A DNA stretch of 64,000 nucleotides from Xanthomonas bonasiae (GCF_017163705.1 NZ_JAFIWB010000001.1:310001-374000); one strand, 5' to 3'. Positions 8,586 through 22,300 are shown, counted from the first letter of the stretch. Notes: generated by a model not told the origin, from the sequence alone. Numbers and translations: made by a program.

Positions 8586-10316
8586 TCAGCGCTGCAGGTT
8601 CTGCAGCGCTGCGCTCACGTACACCAGCGGCGCGTTCCAGTTGATCGCCACCTCGTTGCTGGCATAACTGCATTCCTGGTCCAGGTAGGACAGCGCCGGC
8701 AACGACGAGGCGTAGGCGTGCTTGCACTCCCGGGCGTCCTGCTGGCCCGGCTGCGGACCGCCGACCAGCAGGCCCGGCACCGGCAGGGCGACGCCATCGG
8801 CGATGGAGATGCGATGGTGGATGTGCAGCGGCGAACGCGCGCCGATGCCGGTCACGAACGACATGCCCAGCGGGTTGCGCCCGAGCACGTAGTCCAGCTG
8901 CGACTGTGCGGCCTGCAGGTACTCCGGCTTGCCTTGCAGCCGATAGGCCTGCAGCAGCAGCATCGCCTGGTTCAGCGCGGTGCTGTTGCTGCCCCAATGG
9001 AAGTCGCCCGGGGCCATCGCCACTTTCCACGCCGAGCCCTGCCAGGCATGCAGCAAGTGCGTGGCCACGCTGTCGATCTCGTGCGCGATGCGCGCCTGGT
9101 CCGCGTGCGCGGTCAGCCGCGTGCGGTGCTGCGCCAGCGACATCCACGCCAGCCCGCCGACCGAGCCCCAGTTCGGCACGCTCGCCGGCACGTTGCGCGC
9201 CATCGCCGCGTCGTAGAACGCGTCGTCGCCGGTGGCCAGGTACAGTTCGGTCGCCGCCCAGGCGAACTCGTCGTCGAGCTTGTCGTCGTTGTAGCCGCCG
9301 GTGTGCACGTCCGCCGGCTGCCGGTAGACCGCATCCGGATGCGCCTGCGCCCACGCCCAGGCGCGGCGCGAGGCCTGCAGCATGCGCTTGGACACGCCGT
9401 CGAAGCGGTCGTCGAACGGGGCGTAGATGCGGCTGGCCTGGGCCATCACCGCCGCGAAGTCGAGCGTGGCCGCGGTGCTCTTCTGCACCACGTAACGCGG
9501 CGCGCGCGCCTGGTCGGGCATCTGCATGCCGCCGAAGTCCAGGTTGGTCAGCTTGTGGTAGACCCCGCCGTCGCCCGGATCCTGCATCGCCAACAGCCAC
9601 TGCAGGTTCCAGTCGACCTCGCGCAGGATGTCGGGCACGCCGCCGCCGCTGTCCGGAATGCCTTCCTTCTGCGCGGCGAAGTAGGCCGGGAATTGTTCGT
9701 AGGCGGCCAGCAGCGTGTACACGGTGATGCCGGAATTGACCACGTACTTGTTGTAGTCGCCGGCGTCGTACCAACCCTTCGGCGCGGAGATCGCGGTGCC
9801 GGCCGGACGTCCCGGCGAGGCCGCCGAGGCATGGATCAGCACGTGGGTGTCGGGATGCCCTTCCGCGCGCGCGTGGCGGCCGGCGTACTCGCCGGGCAGC
9901 GCGGTGCTGGCGCGGTTGAAGTAATAGGCCTTCAGTGCCGCGCGCGTCACCGCGTCGTAGGCGTCGGCGGCAACGGCGAAGCTGTCCGATGGCGCCAGCC
10001 CGTCCACGCGCAGGCGATAGCGGCCCGGGTCGCGCAGCGCGGAGAAATCGGCGATGCGCACCGCCTGTTGCGCCGGCGCCCATGTCGCCACCGGCCCCAG
10101 CGTGCCGCGCAGCACCACCTTGCCCGAGTCGGCGCGTTCGACCGCGAAGGCGTCGCCGTGGCCATCGGGCACCACCGCGAGCTTGCTGGCGGCCGGCAGA
10201 TAGCCGACCTGGTTGAGCCGGATCGGCGACATGGCGGCATCCTCGGAACGCGAGGCGCAGCCACCGACGACCAGGCAGGCGAGAAGCAGGCAACGCAAGG
10301 CGGTAGGCAGGTTCAT
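8586..10316 (-). CDS. Secreted GH9 endoglucanase (cellulase) lipoprotein
   Basis: A 576-aa glycoside hydrolase family 9 enzyme acting on cellulose or related beta-glucans by inversion. The N-terminal signal MNLPTALRCLLLACLVVGGC ends in a lipobox (VVGGC), so the enzyme is probably anchored to the outer membrane. An N-terminal Ig-like domain (IRLNQVGYLPAASKLAVV, about residues 28-110) precedes the (alpha/alpha)6 barrel. GWYDAGDYNKYVVNSG carries the catalytic-base aspartates, SPLHIHHR is a substrate-binding motif, and the proton-donor glutamate is in YASNEVAINWNAPLVYV near the C-terminus. No carbohydrate-binding module is attached. The ATG at 10316 was preferred to 10355 because the lipoprotein signal begins there. 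Confidence 0.92.
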   Translation of the reverse strand: MNLPTALRCLLLACLVVGGCASRSEDAAMSPIRLNQVGYLPAASKLAVVPDGHGDAFAVERADSGKVVLRGTLGPVATWAPAQQAVRIADFSALRDPGRYRLRVDGLAPSDSFAVAADAYDAVTRAALKAYYFNRASTALPGEYAGRHARAEGHPDTHVLIHASAASPGRPAGTAISAPKGWYDAGDYNKYVVNSGITVYTLLAAYEQFPAYFAAQKEGIPDSGGGVPDILREVDWNLQWLLAMQDPGDGGVYHKLTNLDFGGMQMPDQARAPRYVVQKSTAATLDFAAVMAQASRIYAPFDDRFDGVSKRMLQASRRAWAWAQAHPDAVYRQPADVHTGGYNDDKLDDEFAWAATELYLATGDDAFYDAAMARNVPASVPNWGSVGGLAWMSLAQHRTRLTAHADQARIAHEIDSVATHLLHAWQGSAWKVAMAPGDFHWGSNSTALNQAMLLLQAYRLQGKPEYLQAAQSQLDYVLGRNPLGMSFVTGIGARSPLHIHHRISIADGVALPVPGLLVGGPQPGQQDARECKHAYASSLPALSYLDQECSYASNEVAINWNAPLVYVSAALQNLQR

Positions 10317-10429
10317 GCGCCGATACTGGCCGGCCGCGATGACGGCTGCAAGCACGGCGCGGCGCGCTTTCAGCCGCCAGCCGGAATGCCGCGGCGCCTG
10401 CGGCCTGTCACGCGATCAGGGCTGGCGCC

Positions 10430-11320
10430 CTAGCCCGCCAGCGACCGCGCCTGCAGCGACGGCAGCTCGTGCGTGGTGACGAAACGGCCCTTGCCGTCGC
10501 GCGCCAGTTGCGCCAGCGCGCAGTCGGGGTCGTGGGTAAAGAACAGGTGCACGTTGCGCGCCAGCGCGTCTTCCAGGAACGCGCGCTTCTCGTCGATCAG
10601 CAGTTCGGCGTTGCGGTCGTAGCCCATCGTGATCGGCACATGCACCCAGGAGCGCCCGGGGATCAGGTCGGCGCAGAAGGCGACGCCGCCATGCGCCTGG
10701 CCCTCGACCTGCTGCGCGCCGACGATCTCGGCCAGCATCAGCCCCGGCGTGTGCCCGTCGCTGAAACGGAAGCGCACCGCCTCGCCCAGGCTGCGCGAAT
10801 AGTCGCCGTCGACCAGCTCCAGGCGGCCGCTGGCCTCCAGCAGGCCGGGCAATTCGGGAATGAAGCTGGCGCGGTCGCGCGGATGCGGCTGCAGCGCGCG
10901 CTGCCAGTGCGCCGCGCCGACCAGGAAGCGCGCGTTCGGGAACAGCAGTTCCGGCGCGGCGCCTTCGCGCCATGGCGCCAACAGCCCGCCGGCATGGTCG
11001 AAGTGCAGGTGGCTCAGCACCACCACGTCGATGTCGGTATGCGCGACGCCGGCCTCGTGCAACGACTCCAGCAGCACGTGGCGCTCTTCCTGGATCCCGT
11101 AGCGCTCGCGCAGCGCCGGCGCGAAGAACGCGCCGACACCGGTCTCGAACAGCACCGTCTTGCCGGCCAGCGGGCGCGCCAGCAGCGCGCGGCAGGCCAG
11201 CGCGATGCGGTTGCCGTCGTCGGGGGCGGCCCACTGCTGCCACATCGCCTTGGGCGCGTTGCCGAACATCGCGCCGCCGTCGAGTTTCTGGGAGTTGCCT
11301 TGGATGGACCAGAGCTTCAT
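10430..11320 (-). CDS. Metallo-beta-lactamase-fold hydrolase
   Basis: 296 aa, cytoplasmic, no signal peptide. The metal site is [13 protein letters not shown] (HxHxDH), with further likely ligands in FSDGHTPG and FADLIPG-type and FFTHDPD segments. Such enzymes hydrolyse varied esters, lactones or thioesters; the exact substrate cannot be told. The start [11 protein letters not shown] lies directly upstream of the extragenic repeat, which separates it from ggt. Confidence 0.85.
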   Translation of the reverse strand: MKLWSIQGNSQKLDGGAMFGNAPKAMWQQWAAPDDGNRIALACRALLARPLAGKTVLFETGVGAFFAPALRERYGIQEERHVLLESLHEAGVAHTDIDVVVLSHLHFDHAGGLLAPWREGAAPELLFPNARFLVGAAHWQRALQPHPRDRASFIPELPGLLEASGRLELVDGDYSRSLGEAVRFRFSDGHTPGLMLAEIVGAQQVEGQAHGGVAFCADLIPGRSWVHVPITMGYDRNAELLIDEKRAFLEDALARNVHLFFTHDPDCALAQLARDGKGRFVTTHELPSLQARSLAG

Positions 11321-11324
11321 TGCA

Positions 11325-11355
11325 GGGATTCGGGATTGGGGATTCGCAAAAGCGG
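11325..11355. repeat. Solo GGATTCGGGATTGGGGATTCG extragenic element
   Basis: Matches the left arm of the 724-810 repeat, including the CAAAAGCG tail. It fills nearly the whole gap between ggt and the MBL hydrolase gene. Confidence 0.85.
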
Positions 11356-11360
11356 GCGGC

Positions 11361-13112
11361 TCAGCGCGCCGGCGCTGCCAGTTGCAGGACCTCGGCGCTG
11401 CCGACCTCGTTGCGCGGGTCGCTGCCGCCGCTGAGCGTGTTGCTGCGCTTGTCCCACTCCACCGTCTGCAGGTTGCCCCACACGTGGCTGGAACCGCGGC
11501 CGCCCTCGGCGCTGTCGCCCGGCAGCTTGAGCGCATGGCCCATCGCCTGCAGGCCCTGCACGGTGGCCGCGTCGAAGGTGCCGGTCTCGGCCTCGATCAC
11601 GTCCGGCAGCCACTGGTGGTGGTAGCGCGGCAACGCGGCGACCTGCTGCGCACTCAGGCCGTCGTCGTAGCCGAGGATGCCGAGCAGCACCATGGTGATG
11701 ATGCGGCTGCCGCCCGGGGTGCCGAGCACGATGGTCTTGTCGGCATTCTCCATGAAGGTCGGCGTCATCGAACTGAGCGGGCGCTTGCCCGGCTTGGGCG
11801 CGTTGGCTTCGTAGCCCATCACCCCGAACGCGTTGGGCGTGCCCGGCTTGAGCGCGAAGTCGTCCATCTCGTCGTTGAGCAGCACGCCGGTGCCCTTGGG
11901 AATCAGCCCGGAGCCGAACAGCAGGTTCACGGTCTGGGTCGCACCGACGCGGTTGCCCTCGCCGTCGATGATCGAGAAATGGGTGGTCTCGTCGTCTTCC
12001 AGCGGGGTCGGCTTGCCCGACAGCAGGTCGCTGGGCGTGGCCTTCTCCGGGTTGATCGTCGAGCGCAGGCCGACCGCATAGTCCTTGCTCAGCAGCACGC
12101 GCTGCGGCACCGCGGTGAAGTCCGGATCGCCGAGGAAGAAGGTGCGATCGCGGTAGGCGCGGCGCATCGCCTCCACCACCAGGTGGGTGCGGTGCACCGG
12201 GTCCATCGCCTTCAGGTCGTAGCCTTCCAGGATCTGCAGCATGCTGGCCAGGGCGATGCCGCCGGACGACGGCGGCGGCGCGGTGGTGATGCTCCAGCCC
12301 TTGTAGTCGAACCGGATCGGCGTGCGCTGCTTGACCGTGTAGCCGGCCAGCTCCTCGGCGGTCCAGTGGCCGCCGGCCTGCTTGACCCCGGCCAGCAGCT
12401 TCTTGGCGGTGGCGCCGCGGTAGAACCCGTCGAAGCCCTTGGCGCCCAGCAACTGCAGCGTGTTGGCCAGCTCCGGCTGCTTGAACAGGTCGCCTTCGGT
12501 GATCGGCTTGCCGTTGCGCAGATACACCTCGCGGGTGCCGGGATAGCGCTCCATCACCTCGCGCCGCGACCGGTAGCCCTCGGCCATGCGCCGGTACACC
12601 GGGAAGCCGTCGCGGGCGATGCGGATCGCCGGCGCCAGCGACTGTTGCAGCGGCAGCTTGCCGTGCTTGGTCGCCAGTTCCACCAGCGCCGCAGGCAGGC
12701 CGGGAATGCCGGCCGACCACGGGCCGTTGACCGAGCGGTCGCGGTCCAGCGCGCCCTTGGCATCCAGGAACTTGTCGGCGGTCGCCGATTCCGGCGCGAC
12801 TTCGCGCGCGTCCAGCATCACGTCCTTGCCGGTCTTGGCGTCGTGCAGCAGGAAGAAGCCGCCGCCGCCCAGCCCGGAGCTGATCGGCTCGACCACCGCC
12901 AGCGTCGAGGACACCGCCACCGCCGCGTCGAACGCGTTGCCGCCCTCGCGCAGGATCTGCAGGCCGGCCTCGGTGGCCAGGCGGTGGCCGCTGGCGACGG
13001 CGGCACCGGGCGGATGTGCGGCAGAGGCAGCGGCAACGACCGGCGCCTCGGCCCACGCCGACGGCGTCAGGACCAGGGCGAGCAGCAGGACACGGCGGAC
13101 GAGGGTTCTCAT
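11361..13112 (-). CDS. ggt: Gamma-glutamyltransferase precursor
   Basis: Periplasmic enzyme that hydrolyses glutathione and transfers the gamma-glutamyl group. 583 aa from ATG at 13112, with a Sec signal ([21 protein letters not shown]). Self-cleavage to two subunits is expected before Thr376 in [15 protein letters not shown], which becomes the nucleophile. Other family hallmarks are [58 protein letters not shown] and GTPGGSRI. The gene overlaps the upstream ferredoxin gene by 4 bases and is probably its operon partner. Confidence 0.95.
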   Translation of the reverse strand: MRTLVRRVLLLALVLTPSAWAEAPVVAAASAAHPPGAAVASGHRLATEAGLQILREGGNAFDAAVAVSSTLAVVEPISSGLGGGGFFLLHDAKTGKDVMLDAREVAPESATADKFLDAKGALDRDRSVNGPWSAGIPGLPAALVELATKHGKLPLQQSLAPAIRIARDGFPVYRRMAEGYRSRREVMERYPGTREVYLRNGKPITEGDLFKQPELANTLQLLGAKGFDGFYRGATAKKLLAGVKQAGGHWTAEELAGYTVKQRTPIRFDYKGWSITTAPPPSSGGIALASMLQILEGYDLKAMDPVHRTHLVVEAMRRAYRDRTFFLGDPDFTAVPQRVLLSKDYAVGLRSTINPEKATPSDLLSGKPTPLEDDETTHFSIIDGEGNRVGATQTVNLLFGSGLIPKGTGVLLNDEMDDFALKPGTPNAFGVMGYEANAPKPGKRPLSSMTPTFMENADKTIVLGTPGGSRIITMVLLGILGYDDGLSAQQVAALPRYHHQWLPDVIEAETGTFDAATVQGLQAMGHALKLPGDSAEGGRGSSHVWGNLQTVEWDKRSNTLSGGSDPRNEVGSAEVLQLAAPAR

Positions 13113-13393
13113 GCGGCGGGGGGCTCCTGTCGGTAAAACTCGGGATGATCGCGCTGCAGTTGCAGCAGCTTGGCCAGCAACTGGTCGTGGCTTTCCGGGA
13201 TCGCCGGATCCGGGTCGATGCATTCGACCGGGCACACCACCACGCACTGCGGCTCGTCAAAATGGCCGACGCATTCGGTACAGCGGGCCGGATCGATCAC
13301 ATAGATCGTCTCGCCCATCGCGATGGCCTGGTTCGGGCAGGCCGGCTCGCAGACGTCGCAGTTGACGCAGAGCTCGTTGATCTTGAGGGACAT
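13109..13393 (-). CDS. YfhL-type 2[4Fe-4S] ferredoxin
   Basis: 94-aa low-potential electron carrier. Two clusters are indicated by CVNCDVCEPACP near the N-terminus and CTECVGHFDEPQCVVVCPVECI in the middle; the extended spacing of the second set is typical of the Alvin/YfhL group. The C-terminal part (LLAKLLQLQRDHPEFYR) is helical. The stop overlaps the ggt start. Confidence 0.93.
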   Translation of the reverse strand: MSLKINELCVNCDVCEPACPNQAIAMGETIYVIDPARCTECVGHFDEPQCVVVCPVECIDPDPAIPESHDQLLAKLLQLQRDHPEFYRQEPPAA

Positions 13394-13775
13394 TTCACAG
13401 AAGTCGGCACTAACCGCGCCATCTTACCGGATCGGGCGCGGCGGCCCCGGCATGGCGGTCACGTCCGGCGGGACGCTGCGTCGCGCAGGCGACGGCTTGA
13501 TACGCCAGCGGGCCGGGCCGGCGGCGCGGATGCCCGTGGCAATGGCTTGCGGCGTCCCAGGGAATGCACCTGCCGCCCTGCCGGGCCGAGGCGCGCGCAG
13601 GAGCCGGATCGGGCGAGGGATGCCGCTGGCGAGACGGAGACGCTGCCGGCGACGGGCGGACGGTCGCGGCCGCAGGCCAGCCGAAGCTGGCAACTGCGTC
13701 GGCCGGCGGGCGTGCGATGGCCGGCCCGCCACGCCAGGCCGGCGCGCCCATGCAGGCACGCCGGCGCGACGGCGC
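13394..13775. other. 382-bp GC-rich gap with no recognised gene
   Basis: Frames on both strands are open only through high G+C and have arginine/alanine-rich, non-family translations. It separates the ferredoxin-ggt pair from the lipoprotein gene upstream, so the ferredoxin-ggt promoter should lie here; no clear box was found. Confidence 0.5.
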
Positions 13776-14270
13776 TTACTTCGCTTCGACGAAGATGTAC
13801 TCGGCGCCGGTCGGCTGGATCACGGTCTGCACGCGCGCGTTGTCGGCGGCGTTGCCGATGTAGACCACGCGCACGCCCTTCATCGTGTTCGGCTCGACCT
13901 TGGCGAAGGCGGCGGCGATCAGGTCGGCCATCTTGGCCGAGGCCGAGGAGCCGAACGCCAGCATGTTGCCCGGCTGGATGCCGCGGCCGATGGCGGTGGT
14001 GGCGCTTTCGACCTGGCGATCGTACTTGGCCTGGAAGTCCGCATCCGACTCCGGCGGCAGGTAGTACAGGAACGGGCTGTTGGTGATGGTGCCCATGTTC
14101 TGCAGCGCCACTTCCTGCAGGTACTTCTTCCAGCCGGCATCGTCGTCCTTGGACGGCACGGTGAGCGCAGGCTGCGCGTCGGCGGCGGGCGCGGCGGCCT
14201 CTTCCTTCTTGCAGGCGGTGAAGCCCAGTGCCAGCGAGGCGATCAGCAGCACGCGTACGGTGTTCTTCAT
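13776..14270 (-). CDS. Small lipoprotein of unknown function
   Basis: 164 aa with lipoprotein signal MKNTVRVLLIASLALGFTAC followed by KKEEAAAPAADAQP, a flexible linker, and a compact domain of about 120 residues. Segments such as YLQEVALQNMGTITNSPFLYYL and VYIGNAADNARVQTVI suggest a periplasmic alpha/beta fold. The first GW-containing helix starts near residue 46. It lies 36 bp after coaD and is probably in the same transcription unit. The family appears restricted to xanthomonads as far as I recognise it; function unknown. Confidence 0.75.
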   Translation of the reverse strand: MKNTVRVLLIASLALGFTACKKEEAAAPAADAQPALTVPSKDDDAGWKKYLQEVALQNMGTITNSPFLYYLPPESDADFQAKYDRQVESATTAIGRGIQPGNMLAFGSSASAKMADLIAAAFAKVEPNTMKGVRVVYIGNAADNARVQTVIQPTGAEYIFVEAK

Positions 14271-14306
14271 GGATGGCTCCCTTGTTGTCTGTGAATGGCG
14301 GACGGC

Positions 14307-17533
<3,227 letters not shown>

Positions 17534-17560
17534 GCATGTGGCACGAGATCGCTTAGAACG

Positions 17561-17588
17561 AAGCCGGCATCTGCCGGCTTTGTTTTTT
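17561..17588 (+). terminator. Rho-independent terminator of htpG
   Basis: AAGCCGGCA, a two-base loop, then TGCCGGCTT, a perfect 9-bp stem, followed by TGTTTTTT. It lies 28 bases after the htpG stop and also marks the edge of the Rhs island. Confidence 0.93.
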
Positions 17589-17668
17589 GCGCATAGCCAG
17601 CTTACGACCCTACCGTCCAGCACACCAAGCAAGGCGTAATTCTCTTATCTGATGCTCCTTGATTAGCC

Positions 17669-17925
17669 TCTCCCTCAAGCGGCACGACTATGGCGGCAAA
17701 CCAGGCTGAGCAGCCATTCTTGTTGCAGGCAGAGCGGGCTTGGACGTTGTGGCGCTGCCTGTATTATTCAACGTAACGATGATGTTGGGGCCGGAGTAGC
17801 TGACCGCGCAGGGTCACCTGATAGCAGATCGCGCGCACCCTGGCGGTCCATTGCAGGTAGTAATTCCCAATGCCGCCGCTGCCATAGCGATAGCTGGGTG
17901 GGTTGAATGCCGGCATCGTCGGCAT
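17669..17925 (-). pseudogene. Decayed duplicate of the 3' end of the Rhs gene (last FN3-like repeat)
   Basis: This stretch aligns by eye with 19369-19600, the last coding repeat of the large Rhs gene. Shared blocks in the same order are CTCCCTC-AGC at the stop end, GAGCAGCC-TTCT-GTTGCAGGC, a run of 23 identical bases ending GAGTAGCTGACCGC (17787-17809), CTGGCGGTCCA-T-CAG and TAGCGATAGC. Small deletions and frame changes break the reading frame. It is most simply a displaced remnant of an earlier Rhs 3' end left beyond the present tip and immunity genes. Confidence 0.75.
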
Positions 17926-17971
17926 TTGCCAGAAGTAAAATCTCAGAAGCTAAAATATTAAATTACGTCAA

Positions 17972-18328
17972 TTAATATTTACCAGGGTATTCAAAATAAA
18001 GCGCAAATATCTTTTTTGGCTCTATTTTATTTTTCACCGAAAATCTATATTTTTCCACGGTGTATTTTGCCGCCATATCCACAACCCTACTTCTTGAACT
18101 CTCCTCAATTTTAATATTTATTGGAACCCCTCTTTCATCTATTTCAAAGGTAATGATGGCGCATGTCTTATTTTCTACTTTTTCAACAGCCTCCTTCGGC
18201 ACAATAAAACGAGGCTTTGTGATCGCGAGAGCCTCTGTAGCCTTCACTGTCTCAATCCAATTTTCGTAATTGCATGAGCAATTTGCAGCCCCTAGAGCGA
18301 GGACTGCAACTAGATTGATTGCTGCCAT
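17972..18328 (-). CDS. Small exported TonB-C-fold protein, candidate Rhs immunity protein
   Basis: 118 aa, clearly AT-rich against the surrounding genome. A Sec-type signal (MAAINLVAVLALGAANCSC, possibly lipoprotein) is followed by a domain resembling the C-terminal fold of TonB: CAIITFEIDERGVPINIKI, then a helix with VVDMAAKYTVEKYRFS, and a last strand FALYFEYPGKY. The start ATG comes one base after the stop of the Rhs tip gene, with GGGGGA upstream inside that gene, so the two are translationally coupled. That spacing and the periplasmic address fit an immunity role against the tip, but this is inferred from position only. Confidence 0.7.
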   Translation of the reverse strand: MAAINLVAVLALGAANCSCNYENWIETVKATEALAITKPRFIVPKEAVEKVENKTCAIITFEIDERGVPINIKIEESSRSRVVDMAAKYTVEKYRFSVKNKIEPKKIFALYFEYPGKY

Positions 18329-18329
18329 T

Positions 18330-19358
18330 TTATTTATCCCCCATATTTAAGGGTGCGGGAACGGGAATGCCCGAGTATGTGGTGCGCAGCGGAATTCCCA
18401 GATAGCTTCTATACGGGTTTTCGTAAAATCTTACGGCATTGAATTCATCCTGATTCGGATCGTCAGTAATTGGGGTGTATCCACGTGCGTTACCACCAAT
18501 TGCGGTATGCCCAATTTCATGCGCCAGCAATACATCCAAGCCTCCCACTCCAAATTCTTTTTTAAACTTACTAGCTTCTATGTACTGCTTCCATTCGAGA
18601 CTATAGGTAATCAAGTTACCGCCTGCATATCCTCCCGCAAAAGCTGGAGGATATCCAGATGAAGGCAATATTTGTTCCAAATCAATCTTTTTACCTTGCC
18701 TTATTGCTTCGCGACCAACGGCACCACCCACGGCTGACCCAAGAAACTTCTTTAGTGCAGCCCTGGTCTCTTTTGGAATTTCGGAAGGAATACCTTCTCC
18801 ACCCATTGTAGCAATACTAGCGTGAGAAAAAACTCTATCAACATTTCGCGCATCCACGCTTTTAACATTTTCGGCGACGGTCGTATATTCCCCAGTACTC
18901 ACGCAGGTGCCATCTTCATTACTAATATGCGATCCAGTGCAGCGACCATCAAGATCGAAGAATTTATATGGATTGTTATTCCCATACCAATATCGGTTAA
19001 AATTCGCTCCGGAGATCGAGTTGGCTGCCACAGGATCAACCGACAAGAACCGCCCGATCAGCGGATCATAGTACCGCTGCTGCATGTACGTCAGCCCGGT
19101 CGCTGCATCCTGCACGTGGCCGGTGAACCCAGGTCCATCCGTCAACGGGCGATTGAGTAGCTTGCCGTAGGGCTCGTACTCGCTGGTCTCGATCAGGTTG
19201 CCGCTGGCGTCGGTGACCGCGATCGGAGTGCCGAGGGCGTCGGTGTGGACGTACTCCACCGTTTCGGCTGCCGCGTGGAGAGGCAGTGCGACGGCAAGCA
19301 GCCACAGCAGCTTGGTCAAGGGCTTAGCGATTCCTTTCATCGTGGGTCCGATCTTCAT
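18330..19358 (-). CDS. Secreted Rhs tip protein with HEIGH metalloprotease motif, candidate toxin
   Basis: 342 aa from ATG 19358, which overlaps the stop of the large Rhs gene by 4 bases. A Sec signal (KPLTKLLWLLAVALPLHAAA) is followed by an Rhs-associated core of about 100 residues: YVHTDALGTPIAVTDASGN, SEYEPYGKLLNRP, GFTGHVQDAATGLTYMQQRY and YYDPLIGRFLSVDPVA, ending NPYKFFDLDGR. After residue about 130 the base composition drops in G+C and the sequence becomes a private C-terminal domain carrying LLAHEIGHTAIGG, an HExxH zinc site at His280, Glu281 and His284. Normally this core and tip are fused to the Rhs shell; here they form their own exported protein. Protease activity and toxicity are inferred from the motif and architecture. 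Confidence 0.85.
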   Translation of the reverse strand: MKIGPTMKGIAKPLTKLLWLLAVALPLHAAAETVEYVHTDALGTPIAVTDASGNLIETSEYEPYGKLLNRPLTDGPGFTGHVQDAATGLTYMQQRYYDPLIGRFLSVDPVAANSISGANFNRYWYGNNNPYKFFDLDGRCTGSHISNEDGTCVSTGEYTTVAENVKSVDARNVDRVFSHASIATMGGEGIPSEIPKETRAALKKFLGSAVGGAVGREAIRQGKKIDLEQILPSSGYPPAFAGGYAGGNLITYSLEWKQYIEASKFKKEFGVGGLDVLLAHEIGHTAIGGNARGYTPITDDPNQDEFNAVRFYENPYRSYLGIPLRTTYSGIPVPAPLNMGDK

Positions 19359-22300
19359 TTGTCCTTCCCTCCCTCGAGCGTCGGCGTGAAGACGGCCGAC
19401 CAAGCCGAGCAGCCGTTCTCGTTGCAGGCGCGCACCTGCACGGTGTTGACGCTGCCGGTCTTGCTCAAGGTGACGAAGGTCTTGGGGCCGGAGTAGCTGA
19501 CCGCACCACTTATCTCGTACCGCGTGGCGCGCGCGCTGGCGGTCCAGTCCAGTTCGAAAGTGGCTGGGGAGGTGTTGATGTAGCGATAGCCCGTATTGAA
19601 CGACGGTGTAGTTGGTGGCGAGGTATCCACCACCGTGGTCTGCGTATTGGAGTACGGTCCGCAGCCGGCGATGTTGCAGGCCTTAGCCCGGTAGGCATAG
19701 CTACCGTTGCCCTTGCCGGAAAACGCCTGGCTGGTGGCATTGGCGTTCTGAGTAGCCGTCCAGCCGCCGCCGTTGGCGCTTTCTTCCAGCGTGTAGCTGC
19801 TGGCAGTGGCTACCCCGCTCCAGCTCACCGTGTAGCCGTTGACGCCGGCGCTGGCTGGGGCACTCAGGCTGGGTGCGCCAGTGGGGGCGAAGATCACCTG
19901 GGTGGAGGCGTTACCGGAGTATGGTCCACAGCCAGCCGCGTTGCAGGCCTTGATCCGGTACAGATAGGTGCCGGCACCGCGCCCGCTGACACTTGCGCTG
20001 GTTCCGCCCACCGAGGCGATCCCGCTCCAGTTGCTGCCGCCGTTGCTGCTTTCTTCCAGGTTGTAGCTGACGGTGGTGGCGACCGTGCTCCAGCTGAGCG
20101 TGTAGCTGCCGCTGGTGTTGGTTGCAGGCGCACTGAGCGTCGGGGCGGAACCCGGGGCATAGACCGCCTGCACCGTGCCGGTGCCCGAGTAAGGCCCGCA
20201 GCCGGCCGGGTTGCAGCCGCGCACGCGATAGGCATAGCTGCCCGCGGCCTTGCCGCTGTAGGCATTGCTCTGCGCGCTGCCGTTGTAGGACACGCTCCAG
20301 CTGCCACCGTTGGCGCTCTCTTCCAGCGAATAACTGGCCGCGCCGGTGACCGTGCCCCAGCTGATGGTGTAGTTGCCGACCACGCCGGTGCCCGGCACGC
20401 TGATGCTCGGTGCATCGCTCGGTGCGAACTGCACCACTGTCGTGCCGGTGGCGCTCCACCCGCCGCAGTAGCTGCCCAGGCAGGCACGGGCGCGATAGGC
20501 GTAGCTGCCCGCAGCCTTGCCGGAGACCGCCTGGCTGGTCGCGGTGCCCGAGTACAGCGCCGTCCAGCTACCGCCGTTGGCTTGTTCCTGCAGTTCGTAG
20601 CGGTTGGCAGAGGCCACCGTCGTCCACTGCACGGTATAGCTGCCGGAACTACTGTAGCCGGGGACGGTCACGCTGGGCGAGGCCAGCGTCGGCAGGTTGC
20701 TGACCTTGGCCAGCAGGCTGCCGCCCAGGTACACGTACTCGGTGATCTTGCCGACACGTTCGTCGCGCTGGTAACGCAGCACGCCGTCCTGCCCGTACAG
20801 CGAGACGATATTGCCCAGGCTCGGGCTGTTGGCCAGCACCCGGCGGCCCTGCGCGTCGTAGCGGTAGGTCTCCACGCCGGTGACCTCGCGCAGGCGGTTG
20901 CCCTTGTCGAACAGATAGTGGATGCCGTTCTTGTTGGACAGGTTGCCCTGCGCGTCGTAGCTCAGGCCGATCACCGCCGAGCTGTCGGAGCTGTTGTTGA
21001 CGCTCAACAGCTGTCGGTTGGCGTTGTAGAAGTAGCTGTAGTCGCGACTGCCGCCGACCTTGACCGCGGTCAGGTCGTCGAGCACGTTGTAGCTGTAGCG
21101 CGCCAGGTTGTCGCCGCCGAACATCGCCGATTGCGTGGTCGACAGGCGATCCAGTCCGTCATAGCTCATGCTGCGCGTCTGCCGGCCGCGGGCGTAGTCG
21201 GTGATGCCACCGACGTTGCCGTTTGCGTCGTAGGTATAGCCCAGGTCCAGCGGATTGCTGGCACCGCTGTCGCTGCTGCGCGCCGGCAGCTGGCGGGCGT
21301 TCTGCGCCATCGTGTGCACGATGCCGTTGCCATATGTGAACTGCTTGATCGCCCCGTTCGGGTAGTAGCTCACGCCCAGCGCATAGCCGTTGGCCTGCGA
21401 AGCCTGGCCGAGCGCATCGGGTGCGTAGTTCAACACCAGGCCCGAGGGATAGGTGACGCCGGCCGGATGGCCGTTGGCCGTATAGGCGTAGCCAAGGCTA
21501 AGCGCACTCGATCCCGGCTGGGTCATGCTCTCGCTCAGCAGCAGGCGGCGCTTGTTATACGTGTACGCGTTGACCACGGCGTTGCCGCCGTTGCTGTTGT
21601 TGGTGGTGACCTGCGCGGGCAGGCCATCGGCGGTGTAGACGAAGGACTGGTTGCCGACGCCATCGGGGAACGCGAGCGTGGCCAGGCGGTTGCGCGCGTC
21701 GTAGCTCCTGCCGACCTTGGCGCCTGCGGCGACGTCGGCACTGTTGCACGACGAGGTCGAGGTGTAGCTCTGCCCGCTGGCCGACCAGGCCAAGTTGCCA
21801 GCCGCATCGTAGTCCATCACCGTGGCGCCAGTCTCCGGCTCCACGGTCTTGCACAGCTGCTGGTAGCCGTCGTAGACGTAGCTGCGCGTGACCGACAGCG
21901 ATCCGTCGGCGTTATGCCGGCGGATCGAGGTCGGCTTGCCGAATACGTCCAATGAGATATCGGTATTGGCGCCTTCCGGATGCATGATCCACACCGGCTT
22001 GGCGTAATCCGGCTGATCGAATATCTGGAAACCGCTCACCGTCTGCTGGCCGCGCGGATTGGTCACGCGGGTCTGGTTGTTGGGCAGATATTCGGTGCGC
22101 GTGGTCAGCAAGCCCAGTTCGCTATCCTGCGACACGGAGGTGGCGCGGCCAAGTGCGTCGTACTCGCTCCAGGTGCCGGTGCTCAGCGTATCGCTGGTTC
22201 CCGGATACGAACTGAAGGTGGTGCGGCCGGCGTAGTCGTAGGCGAACTTCTGGAAGCGCTGCGCGCCGCCGGTGTCGAACTCGTGAACCAACAACGGTCG

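Noticed and set aside
13394-13775. Possible small genes on both strands in the gap after the ferredoxin gene
   Set aside because: No ribosome site, family match or plausible composition; arginine-rich translations are expected from high G+C non-coding DNA.
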